The translations under genes and the position numbers were made by a program. The notes under the pieces are model-generated. The model did no database searches. It was given only the letters and a program-made list of their open reading frames with translations, and was not told where the DNA came from. Positions 35,400 through 46,313 of a stretch of DNA of 64,000 bases are shown piece after piece; positions within the stretch are counted from its first letter, which is position 1; every line of letters begins with the position of its first letter. The DNA comes from Primula veris (taxonomy: Eukaryota > Streptophyta > Magnoliopsida > Ericales > Primulaceae). The stretch spans positions 24,249,631 to 24,313,630 of the forward strand of contig OY821749.1 of NCBI GenBank assembly GCA_963682055.1. The letters are read 5' to 3'.

Positions 35400-36990
35400 G
35401 TTATTATAAGAAATTTGATAGAGAAGATGAAAAATGTATAAAGTTAAACGGTTACCCTAAAAATATAAAAATAATGATAATTAACTTAAATATAAAGTAA
35501 AATGTAAGAAAACTGGTACGGTTGCTTCCTTAAAGTTTCGTCTTTCTTTAAAATGGAATATGCAACTCTAAAAAGCTAAAACAGATACTATTTGGGGTGA
35601 TAACTTAAGGTTCCAAAGATGCAACTTCATTTTGTCAATTTCTCCCTTTAGTCCTAAAAAGCTAAAACAACCATCAAAAGGAACCAAATTGAAGAAATTG
35701 CTATACTTCCCTTTGCATTAAATGTCATTCTCGCCTAGCCGAAATTATTTTTGGCAAGTCACTTCGTTAAAACGTGAAATAAACATAATGACATCATAAC
35801 TCTGGTTGCTAATACAGGACATGTTAAGATCTAAATGTTATAGACTTCAAGTGAATCATGAATTAACTTACATCATCGTTTGTACTGTTTAATGTTAATA
35901 TAAATGAGTGTATATATGGTAGTAAGAAGCGGTTTTAGGAGGGATTTGATTAGTATCTTACTAACTACCGAGGAAACTAATTGCATTTTGCATCACGGTT
36001 CTAAAGCAGAGTTCTTGAGATATACATCCAAAAAGAAGACTAGCAGAGAGAGTCTACAGAAACTGGTAACAAAAACTAGCCTAACACTAACATTTCAAAA
36101 TATAGAATTACAATATTCAGTAGAAAAATATCTAAGAGAGACGAAGTGGGTTAAGGAGCATCGCTTAATCAGGGAAGACAGTAAGGGAAATAAAACACGC
36201 ACAGCATTATGCAAAAAAAAAAAAAAAGATGCAAAACAAGCGCAAAGCAGCAGTAGCATCTATTTTTATCAATGTGAAACAGCTCATACCAGATACCAAG
36301 AGCCACTACCTCGCATTCTAGTAATTTTCAGCAACAAAATTTTTATAACTAAAGGCCAACAACAGCAGATACTACATACCAGAAAGGCAGAAAATATAAA
36401 CCAACCGCAAACATATAAGCCAAAAAAGGGTTTTATCGAAAAGAATGTAGCTCCGTTTAAAAGAGTACATTGCTTTACGGTCTGCGCAATACATTATTCT
36501 GCTTAATTATATGCAAAGCTGTACAACTTCAGAAATACAAAACATTTGGTTCATTTTCTCCAAAACCATCAAGCTAAGTCACACATATAAGAGGCTCTGA
36601 GCGATAATTATGGTCTTTGCAGCTACAACAATTAGGATCAATTTCAAGTTTTCAACATACTAAATCATCACAACTCTCATTCCAATTTCCACAAACAAGA
36701 ACAATATCAAATTGAGAGAGAACAAAAATCTAGGATTAACATAAAAGTATATAATCTGCAAATTCATTACTTATAATGGTACATCAAGATCCAAACTTCC
36801 ATCAAAAAAAAGTTTCATGATTGTACAATTGTGTGGTAGCTACCATGTCCAGAAAGAGAATACCTCACAGGATTTTTTGATCTCGAATCCATGGTCTAGA
36901 GAAAAGAAAGTTGTCACATCGACTTGTCTTTATTTGAGTATCATCCGGCCGCTAACCGTTTTTTTTTAAGAAAACAGACATACAACAATA
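35400..36990. other. intergenic and BTB gene 3' region
   Basis: A 200-codon open frame at 35904-36506 (+) has an A15 run encoding poly-Lys and no domain. It overlaps what is probably the 3' region of the minus-strand BTB gene, and I consider it fortuitous. Confidence 0.4.
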
Positions 36991-38310
36991 TTAATGTGAC
37001 AAATCAAGGCCAATGCTATCATTTGCCTCGTCAACTATATTTAATCCCTCTAGTAATCGTCTCTTAGCGGATTTGGTTCGGTAACACCAAACTTCAAAAG
37101 CCTCCGTTAGATCAGGATACTTCACTTGCTCACTACTCATCCAATCCGTAAGAATATCTGCTTGATCATTAGATGGCAATGCCGATATAATTGATAGAAC
37201 AGCCCCTTCGATCCCCTGGCAAAGTTCTTCATCCATTTTATAAGAAAAATCACAACTTTCATTGTGCAACATGTCTAAAAGAGATCTCATTTTCCTTATA
37301 TAGGGTAGCCAGGTTTTTAGCAAGTGAACCCTAGACGTTGCTTTGATAACTATGTTTCCATACCCAACTGCTTCAAAAGCCTTCAATGTTAAATCTATTA
37401 GTTTTACCTTAAAACCCCACATGACTGAAGCGAATTTCTCATTTCCAGCAATTGTCAAAATATTTTCGGAAATTTCATCCCAGATCATTACAAAATCCTT
37501 CATCAAATCCATCTTTGAGAGAATATTACACATCCATTCTAAATCAGATAAAGACTGCATTATTTTGTTTTCCCACTTATCATATACAATGTCTGACTCT
37601 AACTTCAACAAAGACATATCCTTTTCGAACGATAAACGAATATTTAAAAGCCCCAGTCTTACTGCTGATTTCACTTCCTGGTCAGCTATAACTAAGGAAG
37701 CATCTTCATCTTCTCCGAGCATGTACTCAACTTGTTCTTGAGCAGAGGTTTTCAACTCATCCCCAAATTGAGGGCAAGGACTATCCGAAGATGTAGCAAA
37801 TTGAATTGCAGATAAAAAAACACTTTTTGAAACAATCGAAACAACGGGTTGGATTCTAGCTAGTACAGGCATCGCTATTGGGCCTAATTTCGAGACAATT
37901 CGTAATACGCTCTCTTCTTCGTTATCTTCCCAAGGGACGGCTTCTAGGTACTTTACACAATTAGATACAATCTCGTCACATCTTAAAGAAGATGCAGCTT
38001 GGAGAACACCGATAGTGGATTTAACAGATTCGAACGAGTCTATAAGCAAGTCTTCTGGTAGATATAAAAGATGTAAAAGGGTAACGTGGTGTCCGTAGTC
38101 AATATCTGAGCAATGAATTTTAATAACAGAAATGGGTTCTGGGTGAGTGAGATTTTCGGAAAAATACTTGCTCTTAGGTTTGAGGATACATGAGTGGGCG
38201 TAAAATATTTTTGTTCCCCCTTCTCTACTTATCAAGTGAATCGCAATGTCAGTGTCACTTGTACACGTATCGCCAAGCTTGTACGACTTGACTATATCAG
38301 CATTGTCCAT
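36991..38310 (-). CDS. BTB/POZ domain protein, At3g05675-like
   Basis: Single coding exon, 439 aa, close to the ~440-residue size of this plant family. The BTB/POZ fold is at about residues 10-120, with DTDIAIHLIS, FYAHSCILKPKSKYFSENL and the helical LLHLLYLPEDLL segment. A C-terminal helical region with no named motif follows. BTB proteins commonly act as Cullin3 adaptors or dimerisation modules; the role of this one is not established by sequence. The start is the first ATG in the frame, just before the conserved BTB region. Splice-like sites on the minus strand (donor AAG/GTAAAAC at about 39267, acceptor TTTCAG/GTTACTG at about 38416) suggest an ~850-bp intron in the 5' leader. Confidence 0.9.
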   Translation of the reverse strand: MDNADIVKSYKLGDTCTSDTDIAIHLISREGGTKIFYAHSCILKPKSKYFSENLTHPEPISVIKIHCSDIDYGHHVTLLHLLYLPEDLLIDSFESVKSTIGVLQAASSLRCDEIVSNCVKYLEAVPWEDNEEESVLRIVSKLGPIAMPVLARIQPVVSIVSKSVFLSAIQFATSSDSPCPQFGDELKTSAQEQVEYMLGEDEDASLVIADQEVKSAVRLGLLNIRLSFEKDMSLLKLESDIVYDKWENKIMQSLSDLEWMCNILSKMDLMKDFVMIWDEISENILTIAGNEKFASVMWGFKVKLIDLTLKAFEAVGYGNIVIKATSRVHLLKTWLPYIRKMRSLLDMLHNESCDFSYKMDEELCQGIEGAVLSIISALPSNDQADILTDWMSSEQVKYPDLTEAFEVWCYRTKSAKRRLLEGLNIVDEANDSIGLDLSH

Positions 38311-39330
38311 GTAGAACTCAACTAAGCTTTTCTCCTCAATTTACTCATTCTGCATTTTCTTTGGCTTATCCTCTGTCAGCATAAACTGGAGGAAAGCTTT
38401 TCAATCTTTCAGTAACCTGAAATAACCGATCAAAATAGTATTCAGCTGGAGGGAATAACAGTATTTTTTGTTTATGAAACAGAGTTAAAAACTTATTCAT
38501 TTTCCATAGAGAAACAGATAGTGAGAATATTTAAGTTCTCGCAAAAAGATTTGTTCAATCAAACAAAAGACCAGTTTCGGTATATTGTTATGTTCAACAA
38601 CCTTACATAAACTCACAAAATGACAAGCTAGGAAAATGAAGACAGGATTGTTTCCCATAAACTATACTAGAACAAAGTATACAAGCGGAAACTAATGTCT
38701 AATTACTAAAACTTAAAAACGAAGTGATATACGAGATTGAAATGGTCAGATTACCAAATAAGAAGTCGAAATAATGATTAAACCGCCGTAATCAATAGAA
38801 AATCAGCACAACAACATAGCATTTAATCTCAACCCAACATCAATTCATAAATGGGTATTGAATAAAAATCAAGTCTTTGATCATACTCCATCATAAAAAT
38901 TAAGAATCTGAATTTTATTTAAATAAATATAGAATAGTCTCACCTAAAAAGCACACCAATACACCTTCATGGAAAATACATCAATACCCAAAATTTAGCA
39001 TCAAATTATGGGCACTGATTAAAGAACAACCAAGTCTTTGATTATACAAACAATCAAAAATTAGTAAAATTACCCATTTATGAGTAATAGTGGAGAAGAA
39101 AATTAACATAATAATATAATTATGGGCACCAATAATACAAACAAAAAACATCAAACAACTACAATTTGACATCAGATTAAAAAATGAGCTGAATTAAAAA
39201 TCAAATCTTGGATAATAGAGGATAAGAAAAAAACAGAAAAAAAAAAAGAAAGAAGAGAGTGTTTTACCTTTAAATAACCAAAGATTCCACCAAGGGAGAA
39301 CTTCAGAGATGCAAATCAATATACCAATTA
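38311..39330 (-). other. BTB gene leader with probable 5' UTR intron
   Basis: Noncoding. The intron boundaries proposed above would leave a short leader exon at about 39268-39330 and a second leader piece at 38311-38416. The transcription start is not determinable from sequence. A (TTTTC)n repeat lies just upstream, at about 39437-39467. Confidence 0.5.
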
Positions 39331-39606
39331 GCAAATATGGACAATTTAGAAACAGTTCACTATTTTTATTTTATTTTATTTTGAAACAAAACAGTTCACT
39401 ATCTAGACTTGTAGAGTTGATAGAGAGATAATTATTACTTTTCTTTTCTTTTCTTTTCTTTTCTTTTGGTCCAAACTTAAAAGAGTTTGTTAAAAAATAA
39501 GCCCTAAACTTAATTAACTTTGGAAGTTGGACGAAAACTTCAAATATGGAGTGTACTTTTATTTTATTTTCTTTTTTTAAAATAAATTGGCTTATATAAA
39601 ATTAAA

Positions 39607-40080
39607 CTAAATCATATGATAACAAGTACTACGACTGATCGGGTATTTCCAAAAAAAATTAGAATGAGCAACACTGTTTCTAGCATATCGGACTAAACAG
39701 TCAGTCGGCTTATAAATTATTCTCAGACTCCAAATAAATGATGACTCCATTCCTTTCGATAGGCTTTTAATATTCTTTATCAAAAGTGCTACTTCCCGCG
39801 GAAAAAGTTTCGTTTTTAATATTGCACAATGCTGTGAAAACTTTGTTATCAGTTTCAAATGCCGCACGGGTCAAGTTTTTCTCTAACGTATGGGTACCAC
39901 CTATTCTCAAAGTCATTGCTTCAGCTGCCAAATGAAGGACGCCATCAAGCCACCACTTCAAATATCTACTAAATCACCAATCTCTTTTTGGACGATCAAA
40001 CCACCCCCGACACAACCACTTTTCGATTTAAAAGACGCATCAAAGTCCACTTTCACAAGTCCACAACCATGATATCATTG
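39607..40080 (-). pseudogene. LINE RNase H (RVT_3-like) fragment
   Basis: Minus-strand frames read VDFDASFKSKSGCVGGGLIV (about 40080-40020), then AAEAMTLRIG and NLTRAAFETDNKV (about 39920-39850), then REVALLIKNIKSL and DCLVRYARNSVAHS (about 39790-39660). This is the order of a complete RNase H-like domain of plant non-LTR elements. At least two frameshifts and an internal stop break it. No reverse transcriptase adjoins it. Confidence 0.82.
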
Positions 40081-41480
40081 TTCATCGATCAAACTACCCT
40101 CGACACAACCATGATGTTATTACTCATCGGTCATTCACTGCTTTGCTTTGACTAGTCTGTTCCTCTTTGTCATGATTTTAACATTCATAAAGAAAACCCG
40201 TGAAGAACCTCTGTGATTTTCCAACAACATCATTCGGCTTTGGAATCAATCCTTTAAAAATAAATTGTTCATAGCCTTCGACACTTCCCAGCATACATTC
40301 CTAATAAGTTCTATGTAATTGTTGTGTGTATTTCGCTTTCATGATATTTTGAAACCATTGAGCCAGATTAGTAATGTAGAAGCAAAAGCCGAAGGGAATG
40401 CTAAACCAAATAACCCTTAATTTTATTTTTTAAATTATGCCATTTATTAATTCATTTTCGACACAAGTAGTGACCATATTTGGTCAAGCATATCGAGAAC
40501 ATACATGTTTTCGAGCTTATTTTTAGCACGGGTCGCTAAACAATTTGCGGCCCGGTTAGTTGAAGCTAATTTTTTTACTAAAATCTATGAATCCAAACGA
40601 CTCATCGGTGGGAGGTCACATTTCAATAAGACTTTTGTTCATATGTCACTACTTTCATAAAATTTTTAAGTGTAAATCACCTTACAAGTGATAAAAAAAA
40701 TATTATTTTCGTAACTTTTTTGTATTTTTTTTACTATTTAATAATTCAAACAAACACTGCAAAAACTAAAAAGAGCTAAAAAAAATAGCTTTTTAAGTTA
40801 TTTTTGTACACTCTGATATCTTTCTCGTGTAGATTATAATATCTTTTTTAAGGTTAAAAACAAATTTTAAACTTTTTTATATATTTTAATATTTTTCCCG
40901 TATAGATTATAAGTTATTTTTTTAACCTTAAAATAATTTTTAATCTATTTTTATTGGGTCAGGTGACTGAAACTTAAAAAAGTTTCGGCCCAACAAGTCC
41001 ATTTAAAAAATATTGAAAAAGCCGAAAAAGTGACCTAGACTAATATTCTCATGTTTTCCAGCTTATTTCTAATACGAGTCGCTAAACAATTTGCCGTCCG
41101 ATTAGTTGAACCTAGATTTTTCCTAAATATATGAATAGAAATAAGGTGCAACCAAACCCAAAAGCAGGCCTACTAATATATCCAAGTCCATATATTTGGC
41201 CCATTAATAATATATATAATACAGGTACTCCTTTCCATAAAATAAAAAAGGTTTAAGGAAATTAGAATAAAATTAAAATAAAAATGGAATCCTCTGTAAA
41301 ATCCCACATTTCCCATTCTGTTCCATCTTATTAAACATTCCACAACAAGGGTTTTGCAATAACCAAGTTTTCTGAGCTGGGTTTTCTCCCAATTTTGAAA
41401 TCCCATTGAAAAATAGCTTAAAATTGTAGCTTTATAATATATTAGAAAGGTGATAAATAGCTTAAATAATAGAGTGAAAA
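40081..41480. other. intergenic, no gene recognised
   Basis: AT-rich. GTCGCTAAACAATTTGC recurs near 40530 and 41080 with similar flanks (TTAGTTGAA), hinting at a decayed repeat. The end of this stretch should hold the ZNHIT2 promoter. Confidence 0.45.
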
Positions 41481-41583
41481 ATGGCGGAGAATAAAGCAGT
41501 TTTAACATCTGAGACTTCTTCCACTTCCTCTGAATTAAATCCTCCTTCCCGGATTATTTGTAGAGTGTATGTTTTTTCCTCTT

Positions 41584-41617
<34 letters not shown>

Positions 41618-44600
41618 ATATATATATGTATATATAAGTTTTAATTTGTTTGAAGATTACTTTTGGTCTTTCACTAGATTTTCAGTCATTGGAATGTTTA
41701 TTTTAGCACATATTTCTATATGCATAGGCTTTGTGTTGTTTTGATTTTTATAGCTCAGCTTTTTATTTTATTTTTTCTTATAAGCTGTTAGGTATTTCAC
41801 TGTTCATCTTAAAAACTGAGTATATTGCTTTTAAGGTTAGTCATATAAAATCATGTACATAATTAGGCTTGTGTTGTTTGGTTAAATGCACTTTTTTTTT
41901 TTGCTTGAAGCTGCAACGCATTTAGTGGTCAGCTTAATAGCGGAGTTTATTGGTTTTCTGGTATGAGAAAGATAGAACCTTTGGAGCTGGATGAACCTAC
42001 CTTTGATTAAATGATGTGACAGTGTCAGTTATGTAATTTGAGGCGATAGTTTTTTTAAATTTGTAGGCATTCATTTTATTGGCGGAGCTAGGAGTCCATA
42101 ATTGGGGTGTTGAAATTCCAACAAAGTATATGAGGGGTGCTAATCCACTGTTTTTAGAAATTTATATCTAAAATATAAACTGGGTGGTAGCGTATTAATA
42201 ATATGGGGTGGTTGTGCTAACCCCCTTCTAACTCCACTCTGTAATTGAGTTGGCTTGTGCTTGCGTTTTGTACAATAGGCAAAATTGTGTGCTTTGCGTT
42301 ACACTACTTTTGGTACACTCTTGTATAGAATCAGATAGTCATGTTGAGTATATTAATTAGGTAGTTGTCTCCTCTGTGCAGGTGCCAAAAGCAGTTTTCA
42401 CAATATACTTGCCCGCGATGCAATGCTCGGTATTGTTCACTCCCATGTTACAAGGTAACAAGTTTGTTATTTTGGTTATAACGGTTTTGTTTACCTTTAA
42501 ATTGTGTTGAGCCAAAATTGCTAACTTCGTAAATTTACGGCGGACAAATTGTTTAAGCTTTTATTTCTATCATATTTACTTCAACAGCGCGATTACTATC
42601 TTAGATTTGCTTTTATATAGCGTATGTTATATCTCACTTCGAACTATAAAATAATTCTTTATGGTTAGTGTGGTAAGTGAGGATGATAAAACATTTCGTT
42701 TGTTGTTTTTACTTTGATTTTTCAATAGTTTTTGAACATTATTTTTCTGTAATACAGTCCCACAGTTTACGTTGCACTGAGTCATTTATGCGTGAGAATG
42801 TGCTGGGAGAGATGCGGCAATTGCAAACTGACGATGAACTAAAACAGAAAACAATCGACATGCTTAAACGTTTCCATTCAGAAGAAGAGATAGATCCAAT
42901 GGATGAAGAAGATGGTATGTACTGCGTACACTGGCAATTCTAAAGCTGTGCTCTTAATAGATTCATGTTTTTTGCTTGATTGAAATCGTAGGCCATTCTG
43001 TGAGGAGTCAATATGGTTTGAAATTTATTTCCAATTAAACACAAATCTAAGACTAGAACCAATGTATCTGTGACTAGTATCTGTTTTTGGAATTTGATTC
43101 AATTGAATAAAGGTTGTAATATTGAATCACAGTAGAAAACTAGGATTCCTACAAAAAAGATGAAGGTAAAGAAGCAAAAAGTACCTAAAGTAGATAAGAG
43201 ATAACTGGAAATTGACAAATATGAAACAGACATTAGTTTCTTTGATGGTCTCTAATCCATCTTCCTTCTTCTTTTAGTTTTCTAAACTGCTTATTTGTAA
43301 GAGTTTGAAATGGCAAATTACCCTTGCCTATACGCAATTGCACAAAAGCTCCCCTAAGTTCTCAAAGCATCCTAACTCATTCCAACAGTTAATAGTTTGT
43401 ACTTCGTAGATTTCAACTCCCTTGACTTGTGTAATGACAATTAAGCCCATTTTCCTCAGACCACAGTTTCCATCTCCTTCTCTCTAGTTATCCACAAATC
43501 GTGTTCATTACACACTCTTAGGTACCTCTTGATAATCTCCTTTAGTGACTCTACTGCTTATGCATTCAGGCTTGAGGTTATATATCGATATGGACATGTC
43601 CTGTTATAAACTATTGTTGCATACTCGTTGTGTGGGGATTAGGTATTTGTTAGTGTTCCAATTGCATTTATAAATTAACTTCATTTGTGGATATAGTCAT
43701 CCAAAGTGACCAAAACTGCCAACATGAGTATTGATAGAAGTAAACTGCCAGAGGGTTATCTGTTGTGGGTGCTTTTCTATTTTCTTTTTTCATTGTGTTA
43801 AATTTGCTTTGGATTGACCCTTTCTTAATGGAAGTATATTGCCTGCAATCCTTCAAACTGCTCAGTGACTTTTTCTTACTCTTTATTTTGTTTCTCATCA
43901 ATCTACTGTATAAGGTTATATATGTTTTCATGTCGTCTGCATATCATATGGATCTAATCTTATTTATTTGTCTATTCTTGTCAGGCTCAATGTTGTCAGA
44001 GGAGACCATGGAGAAAATTTTGTCAGGTCAGTTTATTCGTTCCCTCTTTTTGCTAAACACGCAAACGTATTTATTTCCCTTGTAATACATATTTTTTTAT
44101 AACTTCAAGCCATATCCTTACCTCCATCTTTCCCTTTGCAGGATCACAAGTTAGTTACGACGATTTGTCTGAAAATGAAAAAAAACAGTTTCAGAGATCG
44201 ATGGCATCTGGAGAGCTCAGCAAACTAATCAAGTTATGGGAACCATGGTGGTTAAACCCTTCTGCTAAAACTCTATCTCTTAGCCGTGATGGGACCCAAC
44301 TCATTCAGCCTCTGGTTAACGAAAAGACACCGGGACCACCATCTACTGAACAAGATAAAGAACAATCAAATGATATACCAGTGGGCCCAGAAGAACCCTT
44401 AACTCCAATTCATAAACTCACCACAACCGAACCATCACCACTATTAGCTGTCCATTTAGTGGATATTATATACACTTACAGTTTTACTCTTCGGTTATAT
44501 AACGGAGATTGGAAATCTGATATTCTAGGATCAGCCATGGTTGTGCTTAGTGTATCTTCTGTTCTTGGCCATAATGCCCAACCTGAGACTGTTCACGAGG

Positions 44601-45022
44601 CTTTGTCTCTCTGTCTAGAGCAAACTTGTTCTCCGGATTTTAAGCACATGGGTGGGGTCCGATTCGGAATTGGTCTTCTTGACGATGTTATAGCTTTGCT
44701 TTCGTTAGGTGGGTCTGCTTTAGTTTGTCTTTTGAGTGATTTGAGTAGATTGATTAAGGCTGCTGAGGGTGAACTGAAATCAGAGAAAATGAATAAACCG
44801 AAGAAACTGGAAATGAGGAGTAAGCTCAAGAATGCGGAGAGGAAGATATATTTTATTACGTGTTGGGCCCACGAGCAGGGTAGGGAAGTGTGGTCTTCGA
44901 TGGCGGGTATTGTTGGCGTAGAGAAAAGTTTGGTGTTGGAGTTTGAAGAGGGGAAAAGAGGAGATGTGAGAGTAGAGAAGATAGTTGGAACCAAGGGTAA
45001 AGCTATTATCGAGGAAATTTAG
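41481..45022 (+). CDS. ZNHIT2: HIT-type zinc-finger protein, ZNHIT2-like, 5 exons
   Basis: Exons 41481-41566, 42382-42454, 42758-42914, 43985-44026 and 44142-45022 total 1239 nt, giving 412 aa. This is close to the ~400 residues of animal ZNHIT2. The zf-HIT finger is split over exons 1-3, with ligands at about C27, C30, C39, C42, C47, C51, H55 and C59 (IICRVCQKQFSQYTCPRC). Animal ZNHIT2 associates with the R2TP/RUVBL chaperone machinery and U5 snRNP assembly; a matching plant role is inferred. After the finger come an acidic region (EEEIDPMDEEDG), the conserved LIKLWEPWW motif (about residues 140-150) and a long helical C-terminal domain. The start ATG precedes the finger with no in-frame alternative. 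All splice sites are GT-AG and frame-consistent. Confidence 0.92.
41590..41638. repeat. (AT)n(AC)n(AT)n microsatellite in ZNHIT2 intron 1
   Basis: Compound dinucleotide run just inside the first intron. Confidence 0.95.
42078..42235. mobile_element. possible MITE in ZNHIT2 intron 1
   Basis: TTGGCGGAGCTAGGAGT at one end and CTAACTCCACTCTGTAA at the other form imperfect inverted ends. The GGCGGAGCTAGGA motif is frequent at DNA-transposon ends in plants. Target duplication not clear. Confidence 0.5.
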
Positions 45023-46256
45023 TGAGACGTTTTTTTTGCAAGTAATGTTGAATGAAACAGACATGAAGCTATATGAAAGAAGTCCGAAAAAGAAAAGTTG
45101 TTCAAGGTTTACATACTTGCATGAACTAGAGTTGGGATGATGCCCACTAATGTTTATTGTTGTGAATTTTAGTTTTCTTAGGATTTATGTGGAATACAAT
45201 GGTGCGAATGGCTTAACCCTTTTCATATTTCCTGTAGCTAATTTGATGAAAACTCAAGTATTTGTTCATATTATTATTGTGGTATTGATAATTTTGGGTT
45301 AGTCCCATAAACGTTTCTTATATATTTCATTCTATTTTTTAAAACTTCAACGAGGTTTCAGTTTTCCATCTTGTGTTTTCCGCATTATTTTAGTTTTCCA
45401 TCTTGTGTTTTCCGCATTATTTCCCACATGCGTTTATCAATCCTGAATCGGAACGGGTTATGACATAAGCCTTTATTTACGTGTATCACTCACCTTGACC
45501 TTGCTATAACCATAATTCCTCCGTCCGAATTTTTTTAGGGGACACACCCATGACATTTTTGTCCCTTATTTTTTCCTAGATTTAAGTGAGGATATATTGT
45601 TGGAAAGAGGGTTAATATAGGAAATGTAATAAAACTATTTGATATTTTTGGTATCAATTCATGGTTATGTGTCCCAAATATCAACTATCAATTAGATACA
45701 CACCAAAAATACAATATTGGCCGAATGAAGAGGAAAGAATATGGTTAACGATTTAGACATGGGACTATCATTTTTAATAATTGAGGTATCGAATTATAAA
45801 TTTTTATCTAATTAAGGGACAGCATAAATCGATGAAATTACGGTCGTTATATCGCACATTTGAGGATATACTTTATACGGATGTCGATAGAATTGCACTC
45901 AATGTGTGATAGGCAAGAAAACGTGAGTGTCATTTTATTATTTTGTTTAACGATAGATATTCAATTATAACAAATTTCATAAATTAATATATCAATTATT
46001 AAAATTAATAGCATAGTATTTTAAATGGTTAAACGAGCCATAATACAGTAGTACAACACTAACTATTTTAGCCAAATAAAACGTAACAGAAAGATTAATA
46101 AACATAATTATTAACAACAATAATATGGACACATCTGGATAACTTATAAAACTAGGAAAAAAAAATGTAAATATCTCTCTAAAACTATACCCTCTCTCTA
46201 TATGTATATATCTCTCTCAATTCCTTTCTTCTAACTTCCCAAATACCCAATACATA
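45023..46256. other. ZNHIT2-PUX10 intergenic
   Basis: 3' UTR, then AT-rich sequence. CTCCGTCCGAATTTTTTTAG near 45518 looks like one end of a Stowaway-type element without a clear partner. A 33-bp block, AGTTTTCCATCTTGTGTTTT plus 13 more bases, is duplicated at about 45359-45421. Confidence 0.45.
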
Positions 46257-46257
46257 C

Positions 46258-46281
46258 ATACATATATACATACACATATAC

Positions 46282-46312
<31 letters not shown>
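46258..46312 (+). repeat. (AT)n(AG)n run abutting the PUX10 start codon
   Basis: An AT run followed by GAGAGAGAG ends directly at the ATG (46313). It is likely to lie in the 5' leader and so to be length-variable. Confidence 0.85.

Positions 46313-46313
<1 letters not shown>

Noticed and set aside
35904..36506. 200-codon plus-strand frame
   Set aside because: Contains an A15 run, has no domain, and probably lies antisense to the 3' region of the BTB gene. No splice or homology support.
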